Shown here: positions 1 to 6,931 of the stretch, piece after piece
How the letters are laid out: each line of letters opens with the position of its first letter
Numbering within the stretch: the first letter of the stretch is position 1
Origin: Ferroacidibacillus organovorans
GTDB lineage: Bacteria > Bacillota > Bacilli > Alicyclobacillales > SLC66
Direction: 5' to 3'
NCBI RefSeq assembly: GCF_001642725.1
Contig: NZ_LSUQ01000029.1
Span: 1-34,104 of the forward strand
Length of the DNA: 34,104 nucleotides
Made by a program: the position numbers and the translations under genes
Notes under the pieces: generated by a model
What the model saw: the letters and a program-made list of their open reading frames with translations, nothing else
What the model was told of the DNA's origin: nothing
The model's database searches: none

Positions 1-44
1 TGACGGAGTCAAAGTCCGTTGCCTTACCACTTGGCGACTCCCCA
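1..44 (-). tRNA. tRNA-Gln (TTG), 3' part cut by window edge
   Basis: Read on the minus strand, this starts TGGGGAGTCGCCAAG and shows a normal D-arm. The anticodon stem-loop CGGAC-TTTGA-CTCCG has TTG at the anticodon position, which reads the glutamine codon CAA. The unpaired-looking first T and the D-loop GTGGTAAGGC match Firmicute tRNA-Gln. The variable loop, T-arm and 3' acceptor strand lie outside the window. It is the second of at least two tRNAs in a minus-strand array, 7 nt after tRNA-Tyr. Confidence 0.9.
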
Positions 45-51
45 AAATGTA

Positions 52-135
52 TGGTGGAGGGGGTAGGATTCGAACCTACGAAGCTTGCGCAACGGATTTA
101 CAGTCCGCCCCAGTTGGCCACTTTGGTACCCCTCC
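52..135 (-). tRNA. tRNA-Tyr (GTA)
   Basis: This is a complete tRNA on the minus strand. It has the acceptor strand GGAGGGG pairing with CCCCTCC, anticodon loop CTGTAAA (GTA, tyrosine), a long class II variable arm, T-loop GGTTCGAATCC, and an encoded CCA end at 52-54. The 84-nt length fits a class II tRNA. It is followed closely by tRNA-Gln, so the two are probably cotranscribed. Confidence 0.95.
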
Positions 136-154
136 ATGCCGTCACAGCTTTCCT

Positions 155-183
155 AGTATAACACCAACTTGTTGAAAAAGAAA
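155..183 (-). promoter_or_regulatory. candidate sigma-A promoter for the tRNA-Tyr/Gln array
   Basis: On the minus strand a good -10 box, TATACT (160-155), lies about 20 nt upstream of the tRNA-Tyr 5' end. A 17-nt spacer separates it from a poor -35 (TTTCTT, 183-178). The -10 and its position support the call; the -35 does not. Confidence 0.45.
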
Positions 184-214
184 ACCCGTTGATCACACTC
201 TTTTTTTCTGTCTG

Positions 215-223
215 TGGTATGCT
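215..223 (+). promoter_or_regulatory. candidate extended -10 element for the membrane protein gene
   Basis: TGGTATGCT is an extended -10 (TGN plus TATGCT) about 85 nt upstream of the ATG at 307. No convincing -35 is visible at 17 nt. An open frame starts inside this element at 214 but has no ribosome binding site, so the region is more likely 5' untranslated. Confidence 0.3.
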
Positions 224-306
224 CATCCTGTCGCAACGCGCCGCATGAATCCTTGTATCGAATGGCGTTTAAAACTCCCTTGCGACACAGAAGTCGGAGG
301 GATATC

Positions 307-1593
307 ATGTCTGTCAATCAGGCAGTCACTCAAAAAAAGAGCATATCGGCAACTGTGTATTATCTGATCACTTCACTCAGTTGGAGCATTCCAGCACTGC
401 TTCTGGTTAGCATCGCGCTTCCCCAAGCACTTCTTGGGAATCTGGGTGATCCACTTCTCCTGGCCGCCATTCACGCCATCATTCTTGGCACACTGCTAAC
501 CGCAGCCTGTGGTGTATTATGGCAATTCATCCCGATTGCATTTCAAGCGCCCCCGCTCAGTCGCCGCGTTCTCTATTGGCATCTCCCCACACACACAATC
601 TCCGTGCTTCTCATGGTTCTCGGTTTTATTCAGAGTCAGTGGAACATCGTGGCGTGGGGCGGATCCCTTTTACTTCTGATAACCATCGTGTACGGTACAT
701 ATCTTTTCGCACATTTACGCCGAGCGCGCAATCAAACCGCCGTTCACAAACTTATGGCTTTCCCGCTTATTTCGCTCCCCATCGTCATGTTCGTCGGGCT
801 ACTCCTTGCGACTCATCGCGTAGCAGGGTCAAACCCATGGTTGGTCACACACGCAACCCTTGGCTTTTTTGGATTCTGGATCAGCCTCGTGATGGTGATC
901 AGTTACAAATTTATCCCTATGTTTTCCCTTAGTCACGGGTACCGGGTTATACCTCACTTCGTTATGCGTCTGTATTTCATCAGCCTAACCCTTCTCCTCG
1001 TTGCAGGATTGCTTCCACTCCTGCATATCTCCCCGCTTTTTTCACGCGCCTTACAGTGGATCGGCGCTTCCCTAAACGCTGTCTCTCTCACACTCTTTGT
1101 ACGTGACAGTGTGCGAATTTTGCAGGCGAGAAAAAGACGACGAATTGCATTTCCGCTTATCGCCGCGCTGCTCTCATCCAGCTTTCTCATCCTTTCCGCA
1201 CTGCTTGCACTCGCGGTTTTTAGCGGCTGGATTCACATCTCTGTGACCCTTATCGCATATCTCATGATCCTTGGCGGACTGTTTCCTCTGCAACTCGCGT
1301 ATATGCACAAGATCATCCCCTTTTTACGCTATGAGTACCGTTACTCCCACGCGCCAGATCGAAAATCAGCTCCACGTTTAGACGATATGGTGCAAAAAGA
1401 CAATGCAAAACGAGGCTCGATCATGTACGCGGCTGGTTTTCTGATCAGCTTTTCGCTCATCCTGATCCAACCGCGCGCATTATCCGAGCCTGTAAGCATC
1501 ATTTTAGGCTTGTTACAAATAGGTGGAATTCTTTCAGTAATCACCGGGTTCGTCAAGACGCTCCAGAGCGGCGGCGTTCGTCCACCCGCATAA
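307..1593 (+). CDS. polytopic membrane protein, heme-copper oxidase subunit I/NnrS-like
   Basis: This is a 428-residue protein made almost wholly of hydrophobic segments, about eleven or twelve predicted by eye. Isolated histidines occur in or next to helices: AAIHAIILG, WHLPTH and VTHATLGF. The pattern of helix histidines followed by LG...GVLWQFIPI recalls the NnrS and heme-copper oxidase subunit I-like proteins, in which histidines bind heme, but I cannot assign a specific family. The start was chosen at ATG 307 because GGAGG (296-300) precedes it at good spacing; the frame is open back to 214 but without a ribosome binding site. It stands alone, converging on the methyltransferase gene with only 17 bp between the stops. 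A role in heme or nitric-oxide-related membrane chemistry is inference; an unrelated transporter remains possible. Confidence 0.6.
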   Translation: MSVNQAVTQKKSISATVYYLITSLSWSIPALLLVSIALPQALLGNLGDPLLLAAIHAIILGTLLTAACGVLWQFIPIAFQAPPLSRRVLYWHLPTHTISVLLMVLGFIQSQWNIVAWGGSLLLLITIVYGTYLFAHLRRARNQTAVHKLMAFPLISLPIVMFVGLLLATHRVAGSNPWLVTHATLGFFGFWISLVMVISYKFIPMFSLSHGYRVIPHFVMRLYFISLTLLLVAGLLPLLHISPLFSRALQWIGASLNAVSLTLFVRDSVRILQARKRRRIAFPLIAALLSSSFLILSALLALAVFSGWIHISVTLIAYLMILGGLFPLQLAYMHKIIPFLRYEYRYSHAPDRKSAPRLDDMVQKDNAKRGSIMYAAGFLISFSLILIQPRALSEPVSIILGLLQIGGILSVITGFVKTLQSGGVRPPA

Positions 1594-1610
1594 GAAAAAA
1601 CCAACTTCAA

Positions 1611-2186
1611 TTAAGCGACGACAGACGAATCGACAAGAAATCCATAGTGAACAGGATTCAAATGGTGCAACTGGTGAGAAACGTTAAGCTCTGTGAGAGC
1701 AGCGCCTAGCGATGCGGAGGAGAGACGGTGATGAATCGGTGGTCCAAACTCGCTCTCCTTTTTTTCCCACTCAATGAGCAACATCTTGCCACTCGGTTTT
1801 AAAATTCGAATGAATTCTTTCAGCGATTGTGACAGGTCATCCACCTCGTGAAGGACAAACGAACATAAAATTCGATCAACAGAGTGATCAGGAAGCGCAA
1901 TACTTTCTGCTGGACTCTCGACCGTAGTAACGTTTTGGCAATTCGCCTCTGCAGCGCGCTTTTGCACATAGGAAAGCATCACGGAAGAGAGATCAACGCA
2001 ATACACTGAGCCCTTCGTTTTTGCTGCCAACGGAAGAGAAAAATAGCCAGGACCACACCCGATATCTGCCACGTCATCCGTTTCTCGCACATCGAGAAGT
2101 TGCAGCGTTTCATCAGGAGGTAAAAGCTTCATACGTTCAGCGCTCAACAAGCGATCTACGTGTGCCGGATCAAAGCGATGTCCCAT
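1611..2186 (-). CDS. class I SAM-dependent methyltransferase
   Basis: This 191-residue protein is a small Rossmann-fold methyltransferase. SAM-binding motif I is VADIGCGPGYFSLPLA (residues about 38-53). An acidic residue ends strand 2 (YCVDLS), and motif II/III is DRILCSFVLHEVDD, typical of the UbiE/COQ5-like Methyltransf_11 group. The N-terminus (RFDPAHVDRLLSAERMKLLPP) is common in small Firmicute relatives annotated only as methyltransferases; the substrate is unknown. An AGGGGAT ribosome binding site precedes the ATG. The gene begins 22 nt after the methylmalonate-semialdehyde dehydrogenase stop, so the two are probably cotranscribed, though no functional link is obvious. Confidence 0.85.
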   Translation of the reverse strand: MGHRFDPAHVDRLLSAERMKLLPPDETLQLLDVRETDDVADIGCGPGYFSLPLAAKTKGSVYCVDLSSVMLSYVQKRAAEANCQNVTTVESPAESIALPDHSVDRILCSFVLHEVDDLSQSLKEFIRILKPSGKMLLIEWEKKESEFGPPIHHRLSSASLGAALTELNVSHQLHHLNPVHYGFLVDSSVVA

Positions 2187-2208
2187 TTTAAATCCCCTTT
2201 TTAAGATG

Positions 2209-3669
2209 TCATGAATGGCGCGCCGTTACCATTTTCCTGCGCGTATAAAACTCCACGCCATCTTTGCCATTGGCGTGAAGATCTCCATAAAAGGATTTCT
2301 TCCAGCCGGAAAACGGGAAGAATGCCATGGGGGCAGGTACGCCGAGATTGATACCAAGCATTCCCGCGTCAATCTCTTCGCGAAATTTCCGAATCGCACT
2401 CGCGCTGTCCGTAAAAAGGCATGCCCCATTAGCAAAATCGGACTGGTTCGCGATCTGAATCGCTTCATCAAACGTTTCAACGCGAACAACCGATAACACC
2501 GGTGCAAAAATTTCATCCGTCCAAACTTTCATCCCAGGCTTCACGTGATCAAGAAGCGTCGCGCCAAGAAAATACCCATCTTCAGACACTGGGTCGTTTC
2601 GTCCATCGCGCACGACGATCGCACCCTCCCGCTCACCGTGTTCAATGTAAGAAGTGGCGCGCTCTTTTTGCGACTGTCGAATGACCGGACCGAGGAAAAC
2701 GTTTTCTTCGAGTCCATTCCCGATGATCAATTCATCGCCCGCATTTTTTAACCGCTGAACGAGCTCATCCGCAACATCGCCCACCGCAACCACGACGGCG
2801 CACGCCATACAGCGCTCTCCCGCCGACCCGTAGGCGGCCCCAACAATCTCTTTTACCGCAAGATCAAGATCCGCATCCGGCAAAACAATCGTGTGATTTT
2901 TCGCCCCAGCGAGCGCCTGAACGCGCTTTCCATTCGCTGCCGCCGTCTTGTAAACGTATTCCGCGACAGGCTGCGACCCCACAAAAGAGATGGCAGTGAT
3001 ATCCGGATGGGAAAGCATTCCATTGACGACGTCACGCGCACCGTGCACGATGTTGAATACACCATCCGGGAGCCCCGCTTGGGAGAGCAACTCAGCGACG
3101 CGATTGGCGGTAAGCGGCGTACGCTCCGACGGCTTTAACACAAATGTGTTCCCGCAGGCGATCGCGAGTGGGAACATCCAAAACGGCACCATCATCGGAA
3201 AATTAAACGGTGTGATGCCACCGACGACTCCGATCGGATAGCGATACATCCCTGATTCAATATCTGTCGCGATACTCGACAATTGATTTCCCATCATAAG
3301 CGTAGGTGCACCCGCTGCAAACTCAACACATTCGATACCACGTAACACTTCGCCATGCGCCTCTTTAAAACTCTTTCCATTCTCCATCGTGACAAGTTGG
3401 GCGAGTTCATCCCAGTGCTTGACGAGTAGTTGCTGAAAGGAAAACATGATGCGCGCACGCTTAGGAGCAGGCACGCGGCTCCACGTTTTAAACGCGTGTG
3501 CGGCGTCCGCGACCGCCGCGTTTACGTCTTCCAGCGTAGAGAGCGGAACGTGCGCCAGCGTTACCCCAGTTGCTGGATTCACGACGGCTTCCGTCTCATT
3601 TGAGCGAGACGGCACCCACTTTCCGCCACTATAATTTTGAAGCGTTTCTCCATCACAAGTCAAATTCAC
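2209..3669 (-). CDS. mmsA: methylmalonate-semialdehyde dehydrogenase (CoA-acylating)
   Basis: This 486-residue aldehyde dehydrogenase converts malonate or methylmalonate semialdehyde to acetyl-CoA or propionyl-CoA in valine, beta-alanine or inositol breakdown (family knowledge). Subfamily marks are the catalytic cysteine C287 in GERCMAC, the GAKNH segment near 255-259 where other ALDHs carry a conserved glutamate, the NAD-binding region [13 protein letters not shown], and the C-terminal [19 protein letters not shown]. Length matches IolA/MmsA (about 487). The start is GTG at 3669, preceded by AAAGGGGG at 3674-3681. No other valine or inositol genes lie nearby, so the pathway cannot be decided here; iolA is the alternative symbol. 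A methyltransferase gene follows 22 nt downstream. Confidence 0.92.
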   Translation of the reverse strand: MNLTCDGETLQNYSGGKWVPSRSNETEAVVNPATGVTLAHVPLSTLEDVNAAVADAAHAFKTWSRVPAPKRARIMFSFQQLLVKHWDELAQLVTMENGKSFKEAHGEVLRGIECVEFAAGAPTLMMGNQLSSIATDIESGMYRYPIGVVGGITPFNFPMMVPFWMFPLAIACGNTFVLKPSERTPLTANRVAELLSQAGLPDGVFNIVHGARDVVNGMLSHPDITAISFVGSQPVAEYVYKTAAANGKRVQALAGAKNHTIVLPDADLDLAVKEIVGAAYGSAGERCMACAVVVAVGDVADELVQRLKNAGDELIIGNGLEENVFLGPVIRQSQKERATSYIEHGEREGAIVVRDGRNDPVSEDGYFLGATLLDHVKPGMKVWTDEIFAPVLSVVRVETFDEAIQIANQSDFANGACLFTDSASAIRKFREEIDAGMLGINLGVPAPMAFFPFSGWKKSFYGDLHANGKDGVEFYTRRKMVTARHS

Positions 3670-3718
3670 GTGCCCCCTTTAATCAGCTTCTAGCAGTAAC
3701 CCCCACAACGCTAGTCTA

Positions 3719-3805
3719 TCACACAGATGGTGGTACCCTCACGATGACCTTCACAGATTCAACATTCTCCACGGCAAATACACGCCATGCGTAGCTGCGT
3801 TCAAA
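3719..3805 (-). other. possible second coding remnant (29 codons), unidentified
   Basis: Directly after the stop of the molybdoenzyme remnant, and in the same frame, 28 codons read like protein (SYAWRVFAVENVESVKVIV in part) up to a TGA at 3721-3719. There is no start codon or ribosome binding site. It could be the tail of another deleted gene or chance open sequence. The rest of the space up to 3669 holds only the ribosome binding site of the dehydrogenase; I see no clear promoter. Confidence 0.2.
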
Positions 3806-3994
3806 TCAGGTGTTGTCTGATGCTGAAATTCTCACAACGGTGTCATTCCACGACTGACCGCCGCCAATCGGATCTGCGCCACTCGCAATCAGAGCATTCG
3901 GATTGTATCCGCGAAAAGCAGCAGTTCTACCATACTGCCAATGCCCGAAACTCGCTGATATCGCGACGACCTGTGGGTGAATCGCTTCGCACGT
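3806..3994 (-). pseudogene. C-terminal remnant of a molybdopterin oxidoreductase
   Basis: The minus strand directly after the ModA-domain stop codon (3997-3995) encodes 62 residues followed by TGA (3808-3806), with no start codon. The stretch contains HPQVVAISASFGHWQYGR, YNPNALI, and DPIGGGQSWNDTVVRI. This pattern closes the molybdopterin dinucleotide-binding C-terminal domain (MopB_CT) of DMSO-reductase-family enzymes such as PsrA/PhsA-type catalytic subunits. The missing part would be some 600-900 residues. It lies in the same frame as the preceding ModA stop, so one TGA separates the two. Most likely a deletion removed a molybdoenzyme gene that once lay beside its molybdate transporter. 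The MopB assignment is by eye; the deletion is inference. Confidence 0.65.
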
Positions 3995-5944
3995 TCATCC
4001 GTTTCCTCCCACAGTAGACAGCGGCTGATAACCGAACTGCTGAAAGATGGCCTGCCCCTTTGCTGATACCATCATGCGCAAAAGCGCGTTCGCGAGCGCA
4101 GGGTGTGGCGCGTGTACGGGAACCGCGATATAATTCGTCGCAATCACGTTGAGCGTTGCCGGAATTGGGATCACGGTCACTTTGGAACGAAGCGTAGGCG
4201 TTACGTCCGTCTGGTATACAATCCCCGCTCCTGCGTCGCCGAGCGCCACCTTCTCGAGAATCTGTTTTACGTTTACCTCTTCCGATACGACATGTGCCAG
4301 CGCATCTGTCGAAAATGCAGATCCATACACGGCATTCGCCTTTTGAAAGATCTCTCTTGTGTACTTTCCGATCGGAACACTCGTGACCCCAATGATGAGA
4401 TTGACTGGTTTACGTCCGAGATCTGCGAGAGATGTGATATGCGCCGGGTTAGCTTTAGGGACAACGATCACTTCCTTATCGTGTGAAACCGGATAAAACT
4501 GGGTCACGAGCCCTTCTTTCTTAATCTGCGCAATATGACTCAGATCGGCCGAGAGAAAAAGATCATCCGGCGCGCCTTGCTGTAGCTGTGTTTGCAAGAT
4601 TTGTGTCCCGGTATAACTCGCCTGAATGAAGACACCGGAATGCCTTTGTTCAAACGCCTGGATGATCGCGTTAAAGGGGTCGGTTGCATTCGCCGCGACA
4701 AACGCCGTAAGTGTCGTCGAGTGACCCGCCTGATTTGCGCCTGCGCCCTGCGCGTGAGAGTACGTAGTAACGCTTGCTCCCACACCGACTGCGGCAATCA
4801 GCGCTACTGCCGCTGTGAGTGGCGATCTCAAAAAGCATATGCGCGAGGCTGGACGCCACAGTTCTCCAACTTGCGTCTGCTTTTCCGATGGTTCATCTCG
4901 AACGAAAATAGAAGCATCTCGACGTTCTTCATCAGCACTTTGCGCACGAGTGACATACTGGCGTATGTGCTCGCTCGCCACGCTGATGCAGACATCCTCG
5001 CCCACCTCAAACGAGCTTTCACGAAGTGTGTGCGATGACACATCTGCAATGAGCGGAACATCTCCATCAACCCACAAACGCAGCGCATGCCCATATAGCG
5101 CACGATCGCGAATACGTCCACGCCACTGACGCTCCGCTGAAACGGGCCCCCGCGTGACCACCGCGTGCCACGGATCAAACGAGAGGACGCGCGTCTCCTC
5201 TTCTCCACACGTTTCGCTCACCTGATCATCTGCCACCCAGTTGGTTCCGACAAATTGCGCCACAAAACGATTCGCAGGACGCTCGCGCACCTCTTCTGGC
5301 TCTCCGCGCTGTAAAATGATGCCGCGATCCATGACAGCGATCTCTTGCCCGAGGACGCGCGCGTCTTCATAATCGTGCGTCACCACAATACAGGGAATCC
5401 CGATCTGATCGAGTTGCGTACGCAGTTCTGCCCGCACATGGCCGCGTGTTTCTACATCCAGCGCGGACAAGGGTTCATCAAGCAGCAGCAACTTCGGCCG
5501 TTTGACGAGCGCCCGCGCAAGCGCCACGCGTTGTTGCTGTCCTCCAGACAACGTGTTTGGCTTAGCTTCAGAGAGCGACTCTAACTGAAACATCCGCAAT
5601 ACATCACGCACACGTTCTGCGATTTCGGCACGCGCGACTCCCTGCAATCCGTACGCGATGTTGTCACCGACGGACAGATGTGGAAAAAGCGCATAGTTTT
5701 GAAACACCATGCCGATGTTGCGCCGCTCCGTTGGCAACATCACCGTTTGCTTTGCGTCAAACAGGGTTTTTCCATCCAATTCGATAAAACCGTCATCGGC
5801 ATGAACAAGGCCCGCAAGGAGTTGAAGCAGTGTCGTTTTACCACACCCAGAGTGCCCGATAAGCGCTAACGTGTGCGCTGGCACATTGAGCTTGACATCA
5901 AGTGTAAACTCACGAAGTGATTTGCGAAGTTGAAAGGACAGCAT
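3995..5944 (-). CDS. fused molybdate ABC transporter: ModC ATPase + membrane segment + ModA binding protein
   Basis: This single 649-residue frame joins two normally separate proteins. Residues 1 to about 335 are a ModC-like ABC ATPase: Walker A GHSGCGKTT (30-38), Q-loop FQN (81-83), signature LSGGQQQRV (132-140), Walker B LLLLDEP (152-158), H-loop H190, then a TOBE-like region (about 275-330). Residues 336-370 are a polar linker. Residues 373-395 are hydrophobic and end in YSHAQG, like a signal peptide without a lipobox cysteine. Residues 410-645 are a ModA-type binding protein, with TSVPIGKYTREIF and GAGIVYQTDV typical of the family. The predicted topology is sensible: ATPase inside, binding domain outside. 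Signal peptidase cleavage after SHA could still split it. The ATG at 5944 overlaps modB by 35 bp. Tungstate is an alternative substrate. I saw no good internal start for a separate ModA. Confidence 0.85.
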   Translation of the reverse strand: MLSFQLRKSLREFTLDVKLNVPAHTLALIGHSGCGKTTLLQLLAGLVHADDGFIELDGKTLFDAKQTVMLPTERRNIGMVFQNYALFPHLSVGDNIAYGLQGVARAEIAERVRDVLRMFQLESLSEAKPNTLSGGQQQRVALARALVKRPKLLLLDEPLSALDVETRGHVRAELRTQLDQIGIPCIVVTHDYEDARVLGQEIAVMDRGIILQRGEPEEVRERPANRFVAQFVGTNWVADDQVSETCGEEETRVLSFDPWHAVVTRGPVSAERQWRGRIRDRALYGHALRLWVDGDVPLIADVSSHTLRESSFEVGEDVCISVASEHIRQYVTRAQSADEERRDASIFVRDEPSEKQTQVGELWRPASRICFLRSPLTAAVALIAAVGVGASVTTYSHAQGAGANQAGHSTTLTAFVAANATDPFNAIIQAFEQRHSGVFIQASYTGTQILQTQLQQGAPDDLFLSADLSHIAQIKKEGLVTQFYPVSHDKEVIVVPKANPAHITSLADLGRKPVNLIIGVTSVPIGKYTREIFQKANAVYGSAFSTDALAHVVSEEVNVKQILEKVALGDAGAGIVYQTDVTPTLRSKVTVIPIPATLNVIATNYIAVPVHAPHPALANALLRMMVSAKGQAIFQQFGYQPLSTVGGNG

Positions 5945-6749
5945 GCTTCTTGCGCACCCCCTTTTTGACGGTGCGATTCACATGCGTGGTGCGCCCGAGC
6001 ATATACACCAGGATAAGTAAAATGAAGGAAACGAGCAAAAGGAGTGCGGACATCGCAACCGCCACATTAAAGTTCGACTGCATCGCCGTATAGATCGCGA
6101 GGGGCAGCGTCTGCGTAATGCCAGGCAAATTGCCAGCAAACATCATCGTAGCGCCAAACTCCCCAAGCGCCCGTCCCCAAGCGAGCGCCGCGCCAGAGAG
6201 TAGCCCAGGCGCCGCAAGCGGAATGGTGACGCGCCAGAAAGTCGACCATCTCGATACGCCAAGTGTGCGCGAAACAGTGAGGAGTTGCCCGTCCACCGCC
6301 GCGAACGCTTGCATCGCAGCGTGGATGTAAAACGGCGCACTGATGAACATCTGGGCAATGATCACGGCGGACGTGTCAAAAGAGAGGGAAATCCCGAACA
6401 GGGAAAAAGCGTGCCCGAGGAGTCCTGATTGACCAAAGACTAAAAGCAGGCCGACACCTGCAACAGCTGGTGGACTGACGATTGGCATTTGAACCGCAGC
6501 GCGAACAAGCGACTGTCCGCGAAAGTTGCTTCTTGCGAGCCAGTATGCGATTGGCGTGCCGAGTAAAAGAATGACGATAAGTGCACTGACACTTGTCTTT
6601 ATACTCAGTTGGAGCGCCTGATACGATGCTGCCGTGTTTAATTCGCGAAAAAGTGTGCCAATAGGCATTGAGAAAAAAACGGCGAGTAACGGAAGAAAGA
6701 GAAACGCTAAACCGATTGCGATAACAATGCTCCATAAAATACGAAACAT
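5910..6749 (-). CDS. modB: molybdate ABC transporter permease ModB
   Basis: This 279-residue inner-membrane permease has about five or six hydrophobic segments. The cytoplasmic coupling (EAA) motif is in SRTLGVSRWSTFWRVTIPLA, followed by WGRALGEFGATMMFAGN, which is characteristic of ModB/CysW-type anion permeases. It would form the channel through which molybdate passes, driven by the ModC half of the next protein. AAGGGA precedes the ATG. It is the first gene of a two-gene operon, and its last 35 bp overlap the start of the fused ATPase/binding protein, which suggests translational coupling. A 25-bp imperfect palindrome lies 42 bp upstream. Confidence 0.9.
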   Translation of the reverse strand: MFRILWSIVIAIGLAFLFLPLLAVFFSMPIGTLFRELNTAASYQALQLSIKTSVSALIVILLLGTPIAYWLARSNFRGQSLVRAAVQMPIVSPPAVAGVGLLLVFGQSGLLGHAFSLFGISLSFDTSAVIIAQMFISAPFYIHAAMQAFAAVDGQLLTVSRTLGVSRWSTFWRVTIPLAAPGLLSGAALAWGRALGEFGATMMFAGNLPGITQTLPLAIYTAMQSNFNVAVAMSALLLLVSFILLILVYMLGRTTHVNRTVKKGVRKKHAVLSTSQITS

Positions 6750-6790
6750 GCGATCCCTTGTGTTGATTGTGAACTCTCCCCTCTTCCACC

Positions 6791-6815
6791 TATATCAGAT
6801 AAGTTATCATATATA
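6791..6815 (-). promoter_or_regulatory. imperfect palindrome upstream of modB, candidate operator
   Basis: A 25-bp inverted repeat is centred on GATAA-G-TTATC (6798-6808), with outer arms TATAT and ATATA (two mismatches between them). It lies 42-66 bp upstream of the modB ATG in an AT-rich stretch where a promoter is expected. The shape recalls ModE-type TATA-rich operators, but no modE gene is in the window. The rest of 6816-6931 holds short T-tracts and no clear terminator for the upstream gene. Confidence 0.35.
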
Positions 6816-6931
6816 ATAAAAAAACGGAATAAAAAGCACGCACCATGCCACGGTCCGTTAAAAAGCCGTTGAGCAAAAGAATGCCTGAATTCTCTTTTTG
6901 ACATCGCCATTTTTCTTGCAGAGACACACCT

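Noticed and set aside
214-306. Earlier start of the membrane protein at 214
   Set aside because: It overlaps an extended -10-like element, has no ribosome binding site, and adds a charged, cysteine-containing stretch unlike the rest; ATG 307 has GGAGG.
4671-4859. Separate ModA start (GTG) inside the fusion gene after GGAGAACT
   Set aside because: That GTG is in a different frame and reads only 62 codons; no in-frame start with a ribosome binding site was found.
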